A stretch of 64,000 nt of DNA from assembly GCF_003075035.1 (NCBI RefSeq), contig NZ_QCZE01000001.1, positions 2,499,811 through 2,563,810 of the forward strand. Reading direction: 5' to 3'. Position numbers and translations under genes: made by a program. Each line of letters begins with the position of its first letter. Position 1 is the first letter of the stretch. Source of the stretch: Zobellella maritima (lineage in GTDB: Bacteria; Pseudomonadota; Gammaproteobacteria; Enterobacterales; Aeromonadaceae). The notes below the pieces were generated by a model. That model was not told the origin of the DNA and did not search any database. It was given only the letters and a program-made list of their open reading frames with translations. Shown here piece by piece: positions 31,479 to 42,197 of this stretch.

Positions 31479-32417
31479 GTGACCCGACTCACCTCCTGGC
31501 ATCGGCTGAATCGCCGCATTTGTCCTTCGCCTCTGGACCCAATCCGCCACCCCCTGCTGACACAACAGGGGATCCAGTTGTGGATAAAACGAGACGATCT
31601 GCTGCACCCCCAGATCTCCGGCAATAAATGGCGAAAACTGAAATATGTATTGCGTCATGCCCTGTCGGAGGACGCCCGGGGACTGCTCACTTTCGGGGGG
31701 GCCTATTCCAACCACCTCCATGCCCTGGCGGCCGCCGGCCGGCAGCTCCCCCTGGCGACCGTCGGGTTGGTCAGGGGAGAAGCCGGCAGCATCAACAATC
31801 CCACCCTGAGCGATGCCAGGGCCTGGGGCATGGCGCTGGAATTCGTCGATCGCCAGCAATACCGGTTGCGCCATACGCAGGCATACCTGGAACAGCTGGC
31901 ATACCGCTATCCCGGCTACCGTATCATACCGGAAGGCGGCAGCTGCTCCCTGGCCCTACCCGGGGTTGCCGAACTCTGGCAAGAACTGCCACCGATCGAT
32001 GAGCTGATCCTGCCGGTCGCCAGCGGAGGCACCCTCGCTGGCTTGTTGTCGGCCCGGCCAGCCGGCACCCGACTGCGTGGCTATGCAGTACTGAAGGGCA
32101 AGGACTGGCTTGCCGAAACGGTGCACCGGCTGTTTCCGGATGCCTTACAGGATCCCGGCTGGCAACTGCAGCTGGAGCACCACGGCGGCGGTTATGCCAA
32201 GTGTTCGGCGGCAGACCGGATCGCCATCGCGCAACTAGCCGACGAACTGTGTGTTCCCCTAGAGCCGGTATACAGCGGCAAGGCACTGCTGGGCTTGTTC
32301 AGGGATATCGCCGCCAACCACTATGCACCCGGCAGCCGCCTGGTTTTCCTGCATACCGGCGGTCTGCAGGGAGCCAGGAGTCAGCACAACTCAAAGCGCT
32401 CGGGGCGGGCAAAGTAA
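31479..32417 (+). CDS. PLP-dependent D-cysteine desulfhydrase-like enzyme (ACC deaminase family)
   Basis: 312 residues, fold-type II PLP enzyme. The PLP lysine lies in SGNKWRKLKY, and FGGAYSNHLHALAAAG and the glycine loop VASGGTLAGL bind cofactor and substrate. Family knowledge: true ACC deaminases carry Glu and Leu at two C-terminal active-site positions, while D-cysteine desulfhydrases carry Ser/Thr; here VYSGK and HTGGL show Ser and Thr, favouring D-cysteine desulfhydrase. It starts with GTG without a strong ribosome site. The 3' end overlaps that of convergent csrD by 37 bases. It fills the slot where relatives carry the MSHA genes. Confidence 0.8.
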   Translation: MTRLTSWHRLNRRICPSPLDPIRHPLLTQQGIQLWIKRDDLLHPQISGNKWRKLKYVLRHALSEDARGLLTFGGAYSNHLHALAAAGRQLPLATVGLVRGEAGSINNPTLSDARAWGMALEFVDRQQYRLRHTQAYLEQLAYRYPGYRIIPEGGSCSLALPGVAELWQELPPIDELILPVASGGTLAGLLSARPAGTRLRGYAVLKGKDWLAETVHRLFPDALQDPGWQLQLEHHGGGYAKCSAADRIAIAQLADELCVPLEPVYSGKALLGLFRDIAANHYAPGSRLVFLHTGGLQGARSQHNSKRSGRAK

Positions 32418-34297
32418 TACCCCTGTCCCGCATAGACCCCCAGCTGGTGCAGGCACTCCCATTCGCTTTCCGCCTCCACTCCCACTGCAATCACCCGGGT
32501 GGTGCCACCGGCACAATTGCCGATCAGGCTGCGTACCGCCATCTGGTTGACGGGTTTCTTATCTATATCCCGGATCAGGCTGGGGTGCAGCTTCAGGTAA
32601 TCCAGCTCATAGTCCTTGATATACTGGGTGCTGACCACATCCTGGCCGGCATGATCCACCGCCAACTGACAGCCCATCGCCTTGAGGGCACGTACCGGCT
32701 TGACCAGTTCCTGAAAATGGCGGCTGGCCTGGGCCTCGGAAAACTCGATAACCAACTCGGCCAGCAGGGATTTGGGAAGCTGGATAAGCTCGAAGATTAA
32801 CCAGCGGTGAAAACCGGGATGAAGCAGGCTGCTGGCGGAGAGGTTCACGGTCAGCGGACAAGGTCGACTCCCTTCTCGCAGCAGGGTCAGGGTGCGCAAC
32901 AGGATTAATCGATCCAGACCCTGCAGCAGGCCGCATTTCTCGGCCATGGGAATAAAGTGGCCCGCAGACAGTATCCGTCCCTGCTCATCAGGGATACGCA
33001 CCAGCAGCTCATTGAGCACGGGGGCCTGTTCCTTGTCACTATAGATGCCCTGCCTGTCCAGCAACACGCTATCCTGCTCAATATGCCGGCCCAGCAGGGT
33101 ACGCCAGCGTACCGTGCCCTTACCGCTGTTTTCCTCGGTCAGCCCCTTGTAATACATAAAATAGCCATCCCCCCCCTGCAGGGCGGCGCTGCGCAAGGCC
33201 AGTTCAGCTTCTTCTTCCACCTGATTGAGCTGTTCACCAAAACGGAAACAGACCCCACCAATATAGAACGCTGGCTCCCGGATCTGATCCGGCCAATGCA
33301 GGCGATGGAGCAGCTTCATTATCTGCCGCGCCGCCTCCTGGGCCTCACTTTCCACCAGGTTGGGGAACAAAAGCGCAAAGGTATTACCCGTGTACCTGGC
33401 CTGCAGGGAACCGGGATAACGGCGGATAAGATGGCCAAGATAACGCGATGCCGACGACAGCAGCTCATCACCCCTGTCATAGCCCAGGCTGTAGTTGATC
33501 GACTCCAGATCCTGCAGTTCCACCAACAGCAGGGCACTGGAATGACTGGCTGGGTCATTGAGCGCGGCCTCCAGTCGATTATCGAAGAAGATTCGGTTGC
33601 CGATACCGATATTCTTGTCCACAAACACATTGGCCCGGATAAAGGTATCGAACCGGCTGCGCTCCTTGCGGGCATCCTTCAACTCGAGCAACAGCTTATC
33701 CAGTGCCTGGCTGGCATGGTTAGGCCATTCTTCCCGGGGATTATGCTGTAACATCTTCAGTTTACCGTCCAGGATCAGCTGACCACGCAAGTCCAGCAGT
33801 TCCGCCCCTCTCAACTGCTGCCTGAACCAACGGATGCTGTACAGCAGGCCAAAAAAAACCAGCAACATGGCCGCCGTCAGGCCCGATATCGCCGCCAGCG
33901 AATGATCGACATCGTAGAAGGGCGGCCGCAGGATCAGCTCCACCTTTAATTCGGGATGGTTCGGCAGAGAACGCTGGTATGTGAGCGATAACTCACTGGC
34001 CGAAAGCCGCTGGTTGGCGTTGTGTTGATACAGCACCCGGTTATCATCCCGCACCGTCAGCTCGATAATGTCGTTGACGTTCAGCAGGGCCGGCAGCCAG
34101 CGGGTAATCGTCGTCTGTTCGACGATGTCCCGTTGCCAGCTTTCATCCACCAGCTCGACCAGCGCCGTGATCTGGCGCTGCTGGTAGGCCATGCCCATCT
34201 GGTAGAAGCTGACCCCGGCGCCAGCCAACACCATCAATACCGCCGCCAGCACGCTGAGGGTAATGGTGGCAATAAACTGGTTGGTAAATCTCATCAC
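32381..34297 (-). CDS. csrD: CsrD, regulator of CsrB/CsrC RNA decay (degenerate GGDEF-EAL)
   Basis: 638 residues: two membrane helices (about 8-32 and 140-160) around a periplasmic loop, a coiled-coil linker, then a GGDEF-like domain in which the signature reads GYDRGDELL and an EAL-like domain beginning NELLVRI, both lacking catalytic residues. This is the CsrD (MshH) pattern; the protein targets CsrB/C RNAs for RNase E cleavage rather than acting on c-di-GMP. A CsrB-like RNA is in this window at about 49059. Near ssb, as in Vibrio. Confidence 0.9.
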   Translation of the reverse strand: MMRFTNQFIATITLSVLAAVLMVLAGAGVSFYQMGMAYQQRQITALVELVDESWQRDIVEQTTITRWLPALLNVNDIIELTVRDDNRVLYQHNANQRLSASELSLTYQRSLPNHPELKVELILRPPFYDVDHSLAAISGLTAAMLLVFFGLLYSIRWFRQQLRGAELLDLRGQLILDGKLKMLQHNPREEWPNHASQALDKLLLELKDARKERSRFDTFIRANVFVDKNIGIGNRIFFDNRLEAALNDPASHSSALLLVELQDLESINYSLGYDRGDELLSSASRYLGHLIRRYPGSLQARYTGNTFALLFPNLVESEAQEAARQIMKLLHRLHWPDQIREPAFYIGGVCFRFGEQLNQVEEEAELALRSAALQGGDGYFMYYKGLTEENSGKGTVRWRTLLGRHIEQDSVLLDRQGIYSDKEQAPVLNELLVRIPDEQGRILSAGHFIPMAEKCGLLQGLDRLILLRTLTLLREGSRPCPLTVNLSASSLLHPGFHRWLIFELIQLPKSLLAELVIEFSEAQASRHFQELVKPVRALKAMGCQLAVDHAGQDVVSTQYIKDYELDYLKLHPSLIRDIDKKPVNQMAVRSLIGNCAGGTTRVIAVGVEAESEWECLHQLGVYAGQGYYFARPERFELC

Positions 34298-34445
34298 TAG
34301 TCCCTAATAGAATTTCAGGCCGACATCCCATTTGTCTGCCTGACTACCTTTATCACAGACCTGAATGGCTTTACACAAGGATTCATTTTCAGGATCGCTG
34401 CCAATATAGAAAAATTACCTCTCCTGTGACCGTTAATGTCGCAAA

Positions 34446-34472
34446 AACAAGGCCCGATATACGGGCCTTGTT
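34446..34472 (-). terminator. Terminator downstream of ssb
   Basis: 11-bp stem AACAAGGCCCG / CGGGCCTTGTT with a 5-base loop, followed on the minus strand by TTTTGC. It starts 38 bases after the ssb stop. Confidence 0.8.
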
Positions 34473-34509
34473 ATTCTCAATTCTTTACGAAATTAGTCTC
34501 AGGTTATTC

Positions 34510-35076
34510 TCAGAACGGAATATCGTCATCGAAGTCCATCGGCGGCTCGTTGTAGACAGGGGGCTGGGCCTGGGGTTTACCGGCCGGTGACGGCTTTTGT
34601 TGACCGTACTGAGGCTGCCCCTGATTCTGCTGATTATACTGGGGCTTCTGGGGAGCCGCCTGCTGCTGGCCTCCCTGCTGCCCCCAGGAGGACTGCCCCT
34701 GGCCGGCACTGGCCTGACCACCCTGGGGACGACCGCCCAGCATCTGCATGGTGCCGCCCATATCGACCACCACTTCCGTGGTGTATCTGTCCTGACCGCT
34801 CTGATCCTGCCACTTGCGGGTTTGCAGGCGCCCTTCGACATACACTTGTGAGCCTTTGCGCAGGTATTCACCGGCAATTTCGGCCAGCTTGCCGAAAAAC
34901 ACCACCCGGTGCCACTCGGTACGTTCTTTCTGTTCGCCGGTCTGCTTGTCGCGCCAGCTTTCGGAGGTTGCCAGGGTAATGTTGGCAATGGCGCCGCCGC
35001 TCGGCATGTAACGCACCTCAGGATCCTGGCCCAGGTGGCCGATCAGGATGACTTTATTGATGCCTCTATTGGCCAT
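34510..35076 (-). CDS. ssb: Single-stranded DNA-binding protein
   Basis: 188 residues: OB fold (1-110; starts [20 protein letters not shown]), a Gln/Gly/Pro-rich disordered linker (115-175) and the acidic tip MDFDDDIPF that recruits repair proteins. The ATG at 35076 has GGAG 6 bases upstream; an in-frame ATG six codons earlier is less likely. It follows the yajR-like gene by only 14 bases and may be co-transcribed with it, unlike the direct ssb-uvrA divergence of E. coli. Confidence 0.96.
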   Translation of the reverse strand: MANRGINKVILIGHLGQDPEVRYMPSGGAIANITLATSESWRDKQTGEQKERTEWHRVVFFGKLAEIAGEYLRKGSQVYVEGRLQTRKWQDQSGQDRYTTEVVVDMGGTMQMLGGRPQGGQASAGQGQSSWGQQGGQQQAAPQKPQYNQQNQGQPQYGQQKPSPAGKPQAQPPVYNEPPMDFDDDIPF

Positions 35077-35090
35077 AGTTCGCTCCGTAC

Positions 35091-36464
35091 TCACAAATTG
35101 ACCAGGCGCCGGGCCTGATCCAGTTCAAAAAGATTGGCGTCTACCTTGAGGTAAGCGGCTTTTTCTTCCGGGATAACCAGGGCTTCCTGCACCCCGGGCA
35201 AGGCCATCAGCCGCTGTAACAGCTGCTCGGTAACCACACTGTCCTCCATATTACCACTAATGGGCAATATATGTGACCTCACCTGGCTGACGTTTGCCAT
35301 CCCCGCCGCCACCCAGAACCAGACCGCCATGGTCATGGCGACCAGCAAGAACACACCGGTACCGCCCAGCTGCTGATACAGAACACCGCCACAGATGCCC
35401 CCCAGGAAGGCGCCCAGAAACTGGCTGGTCGAATAGATACCCATGGCCGTCCCCTTGGCGCCGGCGGGAGCCAGCATGGACAAAAAGGCGGGCAGCGACG
35501 CCTCCATAAAATTAAAGGCGGTAAAATACAGCACCATGGCCAACGCCAGCAGCCAGAGCTGCCCCTGACCCACCGCCATCAGCACCAGCGCCGTCATCAT
35601 CACCAGGATCGAGCCCTGAAACAGCACCTTGTTCATATTGCGGCGGGCCCCCAGGATTAGGAAGGGGATAATCAACACAAACGACAACAGCAGGGCCGGC
35701 AGATACAGCCACCAATGATGCCCGGCCGCCAGCCCCGCATCCAGCAGGCTGAGCGGGAAGGCCACAAACACCGCGGTCAGGGTCATATGCAACAGCAATA
35801 TGCCGAAGTCCAGGCGCAGCAACTGGCGGTCCTTCAGCAACCGGCCGAACAGCTCGGGGGCGGCGGTGACATCGCGAATTTGGCCGCGAATATTCCCCCC
35901 CGGCAGGCCAAAGTACACCAGCAGCATCGCCAGCAGGGCCAGCAGCGCCGTCACCCAGAACACCCCGGACAGACCCGCCACCGAAGCCAGCAAGGGACCG
36001 GCAACCATGGCCACGGCAAAGGAAATGCCGATACAAACACCAATGATCGCCATGGCCTTGGTGCGGTGCTCTTCCCGGGTAACGTCGGCCGCCAGCGCCA
36101 GTATGGCGGCGGCGATGGCACCGCAGCCCTGCAGGGCCCGGCCGGCCGCCACGCCGTAGACTGACTCAGACAGGGCCGCCACCCCCGACCCCAGGGCAAA
36201 CAGCACCAGGCCACCATAGATCACCGGTTTGCGACCGATACGATCCGACAGCCAACCGGCGGGGATCTGCAACAGCGACTGGGTCAGGCCGTAGGCACCG
36301 ATACAGATACCGACCCAAAGTGGAGAAAAACCGATGAGATCCGTGCCATAGAGCGCAAATACCGGCATGATCATAAATAATCCCAGCATCCGCATGCCGA
36401 AAATGCTGGCCAGTGTCAACGCGGCCCGCTGCTCCCGGACACTGAAGCCCTGTTCGTCGCTCAT
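35091..36464 (-). CDS. yajR: YajR-like MFS transporter with C-terminal YAM-type domain
   Basis: 457 residues: 12 membrane helices of the major facilitator type with motif [17 protein letters not shown] after helix 2 and [10 protein letters not shown] before helix 5, then a soluble tail of about 70 residues. The tail ([20 protein letters not shown] ... AAYLKVD) resembles the ferredoxin-like YAM domain of E. coli YajR. Substrate is unknown, possibly a proton-driven drug exporter. The start at 36464 has GGAAGG upstream. It lies between uvrA (divergent) and ssb (same strand, 14-base gap). Confidence 0.82.
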   Translation of the reverse strand: MSDEQGFSVREQRAALTLASIFGMRMLGLFMIMPVFALYGTDLIGFSPLWVGICIGAYGLTQSLLQIPAGWLSDRIGRKPVIYGGLVLFALGSGVAALSESVYGVAAGRALQGCGAIAAAILALAADVTREEHRTKAMAIIGVCIGISFAVAMVAGPLLASVAGLSGVFWVTALLALLAMLLVYFGLPGGNIRGQIRDVTAAPELFGRLLKDRQLLRLDFGILLLHMTLTAVFVAFPLSLLDAGLAAGHHWWLYLPALLLSFVLIIPFLILGARRNMNKVLFQGSILVMMTALVLMAVGQGQLWLLALAMVLYFTAFNFMEASLPAFLSMLAPAGAKGTAMGIYSTSQFLGAFLGGICGGVLYQQLGGTGVFLLVAMTMAVWFWVAAGMANVSQVRSHILPISGNMEDSVVTEQLLQRLMALPGVQEALVIPEEKAAYLKVDANLFELDQARRLVNL

Positions 36465-36610
36465 GGATATCCTTCCGCCCACCATCAAGATGCAAAGGCG
36501 GGTAGTTTAGCACGGGGAGACAGTCGAGATTAATCCCCCCTTGCCCCTTGGCCGGCTATTCATCCGGTGCCATACTGGCAGGTCGAATTTAACCCAAGGT
36601 TATGTTGCAG

Positions 36611-39442
36611 ATGGATAAAATCGAAGTTCGCGGTGCCCGGACCCACAACCTGAAGAATATCAGCCTGACGCTGCCCAGAGACAAGCTGATCGTGATCACC
36701 GGTCTGTCCGGCTCGGGTAAGTCCTCACTGGCCTTCGATACCCTGTATGCCGAGGGTCAGCGCCGTTACGTGGAGTCGCTGTCGGCCTATGCCCGGCAGT
36801 TCTTGTCGCTGATGGAAAAGCCCGATGTGGACCACATCGAAGGGCTGTCGCCGGCCATCTCCATTGAGCAGAAATCCACCTCCCACAATCCCAGATCCAC
36901 CGTCGGCACCATCACTGAAATCCACGACTACCTGCGCCTGCTCTATGCCCGGGTCGGTGAGCCTCGCTGCCCGACCCACGCGCTGCCACTGACGGCACAG
37001 ACCATCAGCCAGATGGTGGACAAGGTTCTTGAACAACCGGAAGGCAAGAAGCTGATGCTGCTGGCGCCCGTGGTGCGCAATCGCAAGGGAGAACACAGCA
37101 AGCTGCTGGATAACCTGGCGACCCAGGGCTTTATCCGCGCCCGGATCGACGGTGAAGTCTGTGATCTGTCCGACCCGCCGGCGCTGGAGCTGCAAAAGAA
37201 GCACACCATAGAAGTGGTGGTCGACCGGTTCAAGGTGCGCGACGACCTGCAGCTGCGACTGGCGGAATCATTCGAAACCGCTCTGGAACTGTCCGGCGGC
37301 ATAGCGTCGGTGGTGGCGATGGATGACCCCGAGGAAGCTCCCTTGGTATTTTCCGCCAATTTCGCCTGCCCCGAGTGCGGCTACGCCATCGCCGAACTGG
37401 AGCCTCGCATCTTTTCTTTCAACAACCCGGCCGGTGCCTGCGAAAGCTGCGACGGCCTGGGTGCGCAGCAGATCTTCGATCCGGACAAGGTGATCAGCAA
37501 CCCCGAACTGAGCCTGTCCGGCGGCGCCATCCGTGGCTGGGACAAACGCAGCTTTTACTATTATCAGATGCTCAAGTCACTTGCAGAGCATTACCAGTTC
37601 GATCTGGATGCCCCCTGGGAGAGCCTGTCCAGGGAGATAACCCAAGCCGTACTCTACGGCTCGGGCCGTACCAGCATCGAATTCAAATACATGAATGACA
37701 GGGGTGATGTGCTGGTGCGCAAGCATCCGTTCGAGGGCATCATCAACAACATGGAGCGGCGCTACCGGGAAACCGAATCCAACTCGGTGCGCGAGGAGCT
37801 GGCCAAATACCAGGCCAACCGGGCCTGCCCCAGTTGCCATGGGACCCGCCTGAAGGAAGGTGCGCGACATGTCTATGTGGCCGACCACAACCTGCCCCAG
37901 GTGGCGGACATGGCCATCGGCGAAGCCCATGACTTTTTCAGCCGTATGGAACTCTCCGGCCAGAAGGCCCAGATAGCCGACAAGATCTTCAAGGAAATCA
38001 TTGCCCGGCTGGGCTTCCTGGTGAATGTGGGCCTTAACTACCTGACCCTGTCACGCAGTGCCGAAACCCTGTCCGGCGGCGAAGCACAGCGCATCCGCCT
38101 GGCCAGCCAGATCGGCGCCGGCCTGGTCGGGGTCATGTATGTGCTGGATGAGCCCAGCATAGGCCTGCACCAGCGGGACAACGAACGCCTGCTGGGCACC
38201 CTCAATCACCTGCGGGATCTGGGCAATACGGTGATCGTGGTGGAGCATGACGAAGATGCCATCCGCAGCGCCGACTATGTGCTGGACATCGGTCCGGGCG
38301 CCGGCGTACATGGCGGCAACATCGTCGCGCAGGGCACGCCCGCCGAAGTGATGGCTCACCCGGACTCGCTCACCGGCGCCTATCTGGCGGGACGGGAGCG
38401 GATCCCGGTGCCGGCCACCCGTACACCGGTGGGTGAGCACTGGCTGGAGCTGAAAGGCGCCCGCGGCAACAACCTGAAAGATGCGGATCTGGCCCTTCCC
38501 CTGGGACTGATGACCTGCGTCACCGGGGTATCAGGCTCAGGCAAGTCGACCCTGATCAACGACACCCTGTTTCCCATCGCCCATCGGGAGCTGAACAAGG
38601 CCACCGTCAGCCAACCGGCACCCTACCGGGAAATTCACGGCCTGGACCGGCTGGACAAGGTGGTGGATATCGATCAGAGCCCGATCGGCCGAACCCCCAG
38701 ATCCAACCCGGCCACCTACACCGGCATTTTTACCCCGATCCGCGAACTGTTTTCCGGCACCCAGGAAGCTCGCTCCCGGGGTTACAAGCCGGGCCGCTTC
38801 TCATTCAACGTCAAGGGTGGCCGCTGCGAGGCCTGCCAGGGCGATGGGGTGATCAAGGTGGAAATGCATTTCCTGCCCGATGTCTATGTACCCTGCGATG
38901 TGTGCCAGGGACAGCGCTACAATCGGGAAACCCTGGAGATCCGGTACAAGGGCAAGAGTATCCACGAGGTACTGGACATGACGGTGGAAGACGCCCATGA
39001 CTTCTTCGCACCGGTGCCGGCCATCGCCCGCAAGCTGCAGACCCTGATGGACGTGGGCCTGTCCTATATCCGTCTCGGCCAGTCGGCCACCACACTATCG
39101 GGCGGCGAGGCGCAGCGCGTCAAGCTGGCCCGGGAGCTGTCGAAGCGGGATACCGGCCAGACCCTGTATATCCTGGACGAGCCCACCACCGGCCTGCACT
39201 TCCATGATATTCAACAACTGCTCAATGTGCTGCACCGATTGCGGGATCACGGCAATACCATCGTCATCATAGAGCACAACCTGGATGTGATTAAGACCGC
39301 CGACTGGATAGTGGATCTGGGCCCGGAAGGCGGCGGCGGCGGCGGCCGGATCCTGGTGACCGGCACCCCGGAGCAGGTCGCCGAACATCAAGAATCCCAT
39401 ACCGCCCGCTTTTTACGGCCTATGCTGAATACGGGAAGCTAG
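36611..39442 (+). CDS. uvrA: UvrABC excinuclease subunit A
   Basis: 943 residues starting [20 protein letters not shown]. It has two ABC ATPase modules with Walker [10 protein letters not shown] and GVSGSGKST, signatures [12 protein letters not shown] and [12 protein letters not shown], and zinc modules CPECGYAI...CESC, CPSC and CEACQGDG...CDVC. UvrA scans DNA for bulky lesions and loads UvrB. An ATG three codons earlier lies only 2 bases after AAGG, so the ATG at 36611 is better. I see no clear LexA box upstream. Confidence 0.97.
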   Translation: MDKIEVRGARTHNLKNISLTLPRDKLIVITGLSGSGKSSLAFDTLYAEGQRRYVESLSAYARQFLSLMEKPDVDHIEGLSPAISIEQKSTSHNPRSTVGTITEIHDYLRLLYARVGEPRCPTHALPLTAQTISQMVDKVLEQPEGKKLMLLAPVVRNRKGEHSKLLDNLATQGFIRARIDGEVCDLSDPPALELQKKHTIEVVVDRFKVRDDLQLRLAESFETALELSGGIASVVAMDDPEEAPLVFSANFACPECGYAIAELEPRIFSFNNPAGACESCDGLGAQQIFDPDKVISNPELSLSGGAIRGWDKRSFYYYQMLKSLAEHYQFDLDAPWESLSREITQAVLYGSGRTSIEFKYMNDRGDVLVRKHPFEGIINNMERRYRETESNSVREELAKYQANRACPSCHGTRLKEGARHVYVADHNLPQVADMAIGEAHDFFSRMELSGQKAQIADKIFKEIIARLGFLVNVGLNYLTLSRSAETLSGGEAQRIRLASQIGAGLVGVMYVLDEPSIGLHQRDNERLLGTLNHLRDLGNTVIVVEHDEDAIRSADYVLDIGPGAGVHGGNIVAQGTPAEVMAHPDSLTGAYLAGRERIPVPATRTPVGEHWLELKGARGNNLKDADLALPLGLMTCVTGVSGSGKSTLINDTLFPIAHRELNKATVSQPAPYREIHGLDRLDKVVDIDQSPIGRTPRSNPATYTGIFTPIRELFSGTQEARSRGYKPGRFSFNVKGGRCEACQGDGVIKVEMHFLPDVYVPCDVCQGQRYNRETLEIRYKGKSIHEVLDMTVEDAHDFFAPVPAIARKLQTLMDVGLSYIRLGQSATTLSGGEAQRVKLARELSKRDTGQTLYILDEPTTGLHFHDIQQLLNVLHRLRDHGNTIVIIEHNLDVIKTADWIVDLGPEGGGGGGRILVTGTPEQVAEHQESHTARFLRPMLNTGS

Positions 39443-39513
39443 GTCCATGATGGACATGGTTGCGCCATAGCCAACATGCCCTGACCTGAACAGATAACAA
39501 CAAGGAGTCAAGG

Positions 39514-41268
39514 ATGACCCGTACCGCACTCCCCCAGGCCTGGTTCTGGCTGTTTACCGCCTACCTGCTGTTCGGTATGCATTTCTTTATGCATAATCCC
39601 GGCGGCTCGGGCTTCTATCTGCCCTTCAACATGGTGGGCTGGATTTTCGTCTCTCTGCTGATCGCCGTCGGCCTGTGGCAGATGACCCTCAACCGGGCGG
39701 TAAGGTTCAGCCGCTTCCATGCCCTGTGCTGGCTGGTACTGGGGCTGTTGTTTGTCCCCCTGCTGTATCCCAACAATGAATTCGCCGACCATGCCCTGCC
39801 TCGCCTGGCTGGCGCCGCCGGCGGCCTGCTGCTGTATTTTTCGTTGCTGCAGTGCCGCTTCGACCTGGTCCAGCGCCGCCGCCTGCTGTACCTGCTGCTG
39901 GCCGGTGTCAGCCTGGAGATACTGCTCGGTCTGGTGCAGTTCTACCTGTTGGAACCGGGCAACCGCATGGGCTACAACACCCAGGTCAACCGCCCCTACG
40001 GTATCTTCCAGCAGCCCAATGTCATGGCCAGCTTTGTGGCCACCGGCCTGATGCTGGCCTGTTACCTTGGGGTGGACGATAAACAGCATCACCGGAACCG
40101 GGCCTGCTGGTTGTGGCTGGCCGCCGTGCTGTTCACCGCCCCCCTGCTGTTGATGCTGCTGCAATCTCGCACCGGGCAGCTGGCCGCGGTACTCGGCCTG
40201 CTGTTGTTGCTGCCCCTGGCCTGGCAGACCGACAAGAAACGCCTGTTTATTGGACTGGGGCTGGTACTGGCCGGCATAGTGGCGGCCCTGTACTCCCAGT
40301 CCTTGAACGAAGGCCTACAGCGAGGTGTCGAGTCCCTGGCCAATCCCGGTTATCGCAAAGGCTACTGGCAGCAGGGCCTGGCCATGATCCAGGCATCCCC
40401 CCTGTTCGGCTACGGCTATGGCGACTTCGAGCGTCAGTTTATGGAGTTTTACAACGCCAGTCGGGTGGCAGAGGGCCGGTTGCCGCCGATGGAACCTAAC
40501 CTGAATCATCCCCACAACGAATTGCTGTTCTGGGGAATAGAGGGTGGCCTGCTGCCGGTCTTGGGGATCCTGCTGGCCAGCATCGGGGCGATAGGCATGC
40601 TGTGCAACACCCACTGGCGCCATTCCCTGGCCCTCGCAGCCCTGGTCTGGCCCATCGCCCTGCACAGCCAGACCGAATATCCCTTCTATCATTCCCTGAT
40701 CCACTGGGTCACCCTGCTGGTCCTGCTGTACTGGATTGACAGCCGGCTGAGCTCCCCCCTTGAGCGGCCTTTCCACCCCTGGCTGCTGGCCCGTTTTACC
40801 GCCGTGCTGCTGCCGGCACTGGTGATCCCTTTTATGCTCAGCGGCCTGCAAACCGCCCATGTAGTGACCCGGTATGAACGGGGGGGCTACCAGGAGCCCG
40901 AACTGTTGTTGTCGGCCAGCAACCCCATGGCCTGGCTGACCCGGCTGGAGTTCAACGCCATGTCGCTACAGCTGGCCGTTGGCCAGGCACAACAGGATGT
41001 GGAGGCACTCAAGGCGTATGTGTCCTGGGGCGAACAGTTTGTGCGCCATACGCCCAGGGCCAATATCTACTACAACCTGGTGCTGGCACTTAACCAGCTG
41101 AACGAGCCGGCCCGAGCCAAACGGTTACTGGCCGAGGCGCGCCACTTCTATCCAGACGAGCCCTTGCTGAAGCAGGACAACATCAGCAAGGCCCTTCGCT
41201 CTCTGGATAAAGGGCAATCCGGCCAGGACGCCGACACGACGGCCATGACATCGCTCCCGCAGCCTTAG
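39514..41268 (+). CDS. PglL/PilO-type O-oligosaccharyltransferase (Wzy_C ligase family)
   Basis: 584 residues with about 12 membrane helices and a large periplasmic loop containing the Wzy/PglL signature NHPHNELLFWGIEGG and HSQTEYPFYHSLIHW. The C-terminal part (about 450-560) is a soluble, TPR-like segment as in PglL_A/DUF3366 proteins. Such enzymes transfer lipid-linked glycans to serine or threonine of pilins and other periplasmic proteins; WaaL-type O-antigen ligases are the alternative. AAGGAGTCAAGG precedes the ATG. No pilin or glycan-assembly gene is nearby. Confidence 0.82.
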   Translation: MTRTALPQAWFWLFTAYLLFGMHFFMHNPGGSGFYLPFNMVGWIFVSLLIAVGLWQMTLNRAVRFSRFHALCWLVLGLLFVPLLYPNNEFADHALPRLAGAAGGLLLYFSLLQCRFDLVQRRRLLYLLLAGVSLEILLGLVQFYLLEPGNRMGYNTQVNRPYGIFQQPNVMASFVATGLMLACYLGVDDKQHHRNRACWLWLAAVLFTAPLLLMLLQSRTGQLAAVLGLLLLLPLAWQTDKKRLFIGLGLVLAGIVAALYSQSLNEGLQRGVESLANPGYRKGYWQQGLAMIQASPLFGYGYGDFERQFMEFYNASRVAEGRLPPMEPNLNHPHNELLFWGIEGGLLPVLGILLASIGAIGMLCNTHWRHSLALAALVWPIALHSQTEYPFYHSLIHWVTLLVLLYWIDSRLSSPLERPFHPWLLARFTAVLLPALVIPFMLSGLQTAHVVTRYERGGYQEPELLLSASNPMAWLTRLEFNAMSLQLAVGQAQQDVEALKAYVSWGEQFVRHTPRANIYYNLVLALNQLNEPARAKRLLAEARHFYPDEPLLKQDNISKALRSLDKGQSGQDADTTAMTSLPQP

Positions 41269-41302
41269 GGGGATGTCACCGCCAGTGGGAATGTCAGTGG
41301 GC

Positions 41303-42088
41303 TTACAACGTAGCAGGCACAAAGCGCACCTGAAACAGGTACGGCCACAGCTTGCCGGTCAGGTAGAAGGTATCGGTCTCGGCCTCGTAGGCGATGCCAT
41401 TCAATACAGCCTCCCCATCCCAGGAGCGCTCGCTTAACAGCAGCAGGGGGGTTGCATCGATTTCGGCCAGTATTCTGCCGCTGGTTTTATCGATCTTTAC
41501 GATGCGGCTGTCACGAAAGATATTGGCATACACGGCATCACCCACACATTCCAACTCATTGAGCGGTCCCGGTGTCCGGCCACCAAAAGACACCAGCTGT
41601 TCTCCCAATAACTCGAAACTCTGAGCATGGCGGCGATACAGAGTCTGGCTGCCATCCGTCATCCACAGGAACTCACCGTCGAAACACAGGCCCCAGCCCT
41701 CGCCACTATACTGATGGGCCCGCTGCAGAGAAAAATCATCCAGGTTATAGACCAGAGCCAGTCCCTCCTTCCAGGTCAGTTGAATAAGCTGATCCCCGAT
41801 ACGGGTCAGCCCCTCGCCGAAATAGGCCGGATCCAGCGCCAGCCGGTGCAGCACCCGACCTGTTTCGGGATCCACCTTGCGCAAGCTGGCTCGGCCATAG
41901 AGACCGGTACTCTCGTAAAAATGCCCTTCATGCAACAACAGCCCCTGGGTGAAGGCGTCCGGATCATGAGGCAGGGTGCGCACCACTTCAACCCGTAGCC
42001 GCTCGGCCAGCGGTTCGGCCACTACCGACAGACAACAAACCCAGCAGGACAACAGGACACAGCCCCATTTAAACAAGAAAATAATCAC
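41303..42088 (-). CDS. Glutaminyl-peptide cyclotransferase (bacterial/plant-type beta-propeller)
   Basis: About 260 residues: hydrophobic secretion signal (KWGCVLLSCWVCCLSVV) and a five-bladed propeller typical of plant-type glutaminyl cyclases. Diagnostic segments: DAFTQGLLLHEGHFYESTGLYGRAS, here read in parts as DAFTQGLLL and FYESTGLYG, plus GEGWGLCFDG, LNELECVGDAVYANIF and LNGIAYE. It converts N-terminal Gln to pyroglutamate in exported peptides. The start is uncertain: AAGGAGG (42089-42095) lies just before the GTG at 42088, closer than ideal, and TTG codons exist on both sides. Confidence 0.85.
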   Translation of the reverse strand: MIIFLFKWGCVLLSCWVCCLSVVAEPLAERLRVEVVRTLPHDPDAFTQGLLLHEGHFYESTGLYGRASLRKVDPETGRVLHRLALDPAYFGEGLTRIGDQLIQLTWKEGLALVYNLDDFSLQRAHQYSGEGWGLCFDGEFLWMTDGSQTLYRRHAQSFELLGEQLVSFGGRTPGPLNELECVGDAVYANIFRDSRIVKIDKTSGRILAEIDATPLLLLSERSWDGEAVLNGIAYEAETDTFYLTGKLWPYLFQVRFVPATL

Positions 42089-42197
42089 AGCCTCCTTAGG
42101 ATACAATGCTGGTTACTTAAGCATGTTCGGGATTGATTAGCTTCCCGCCAACACCTCGTAAAACCAACCCATACCGTAAACTGAGCGACCTTATTCC

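Noticed and set aside
36465..36610. Possible LexA box between the yajR-like gene and uvrA
   Set aside because: No CTG-N10-CAG palindrome of acceptable quality was found on reading both strands.
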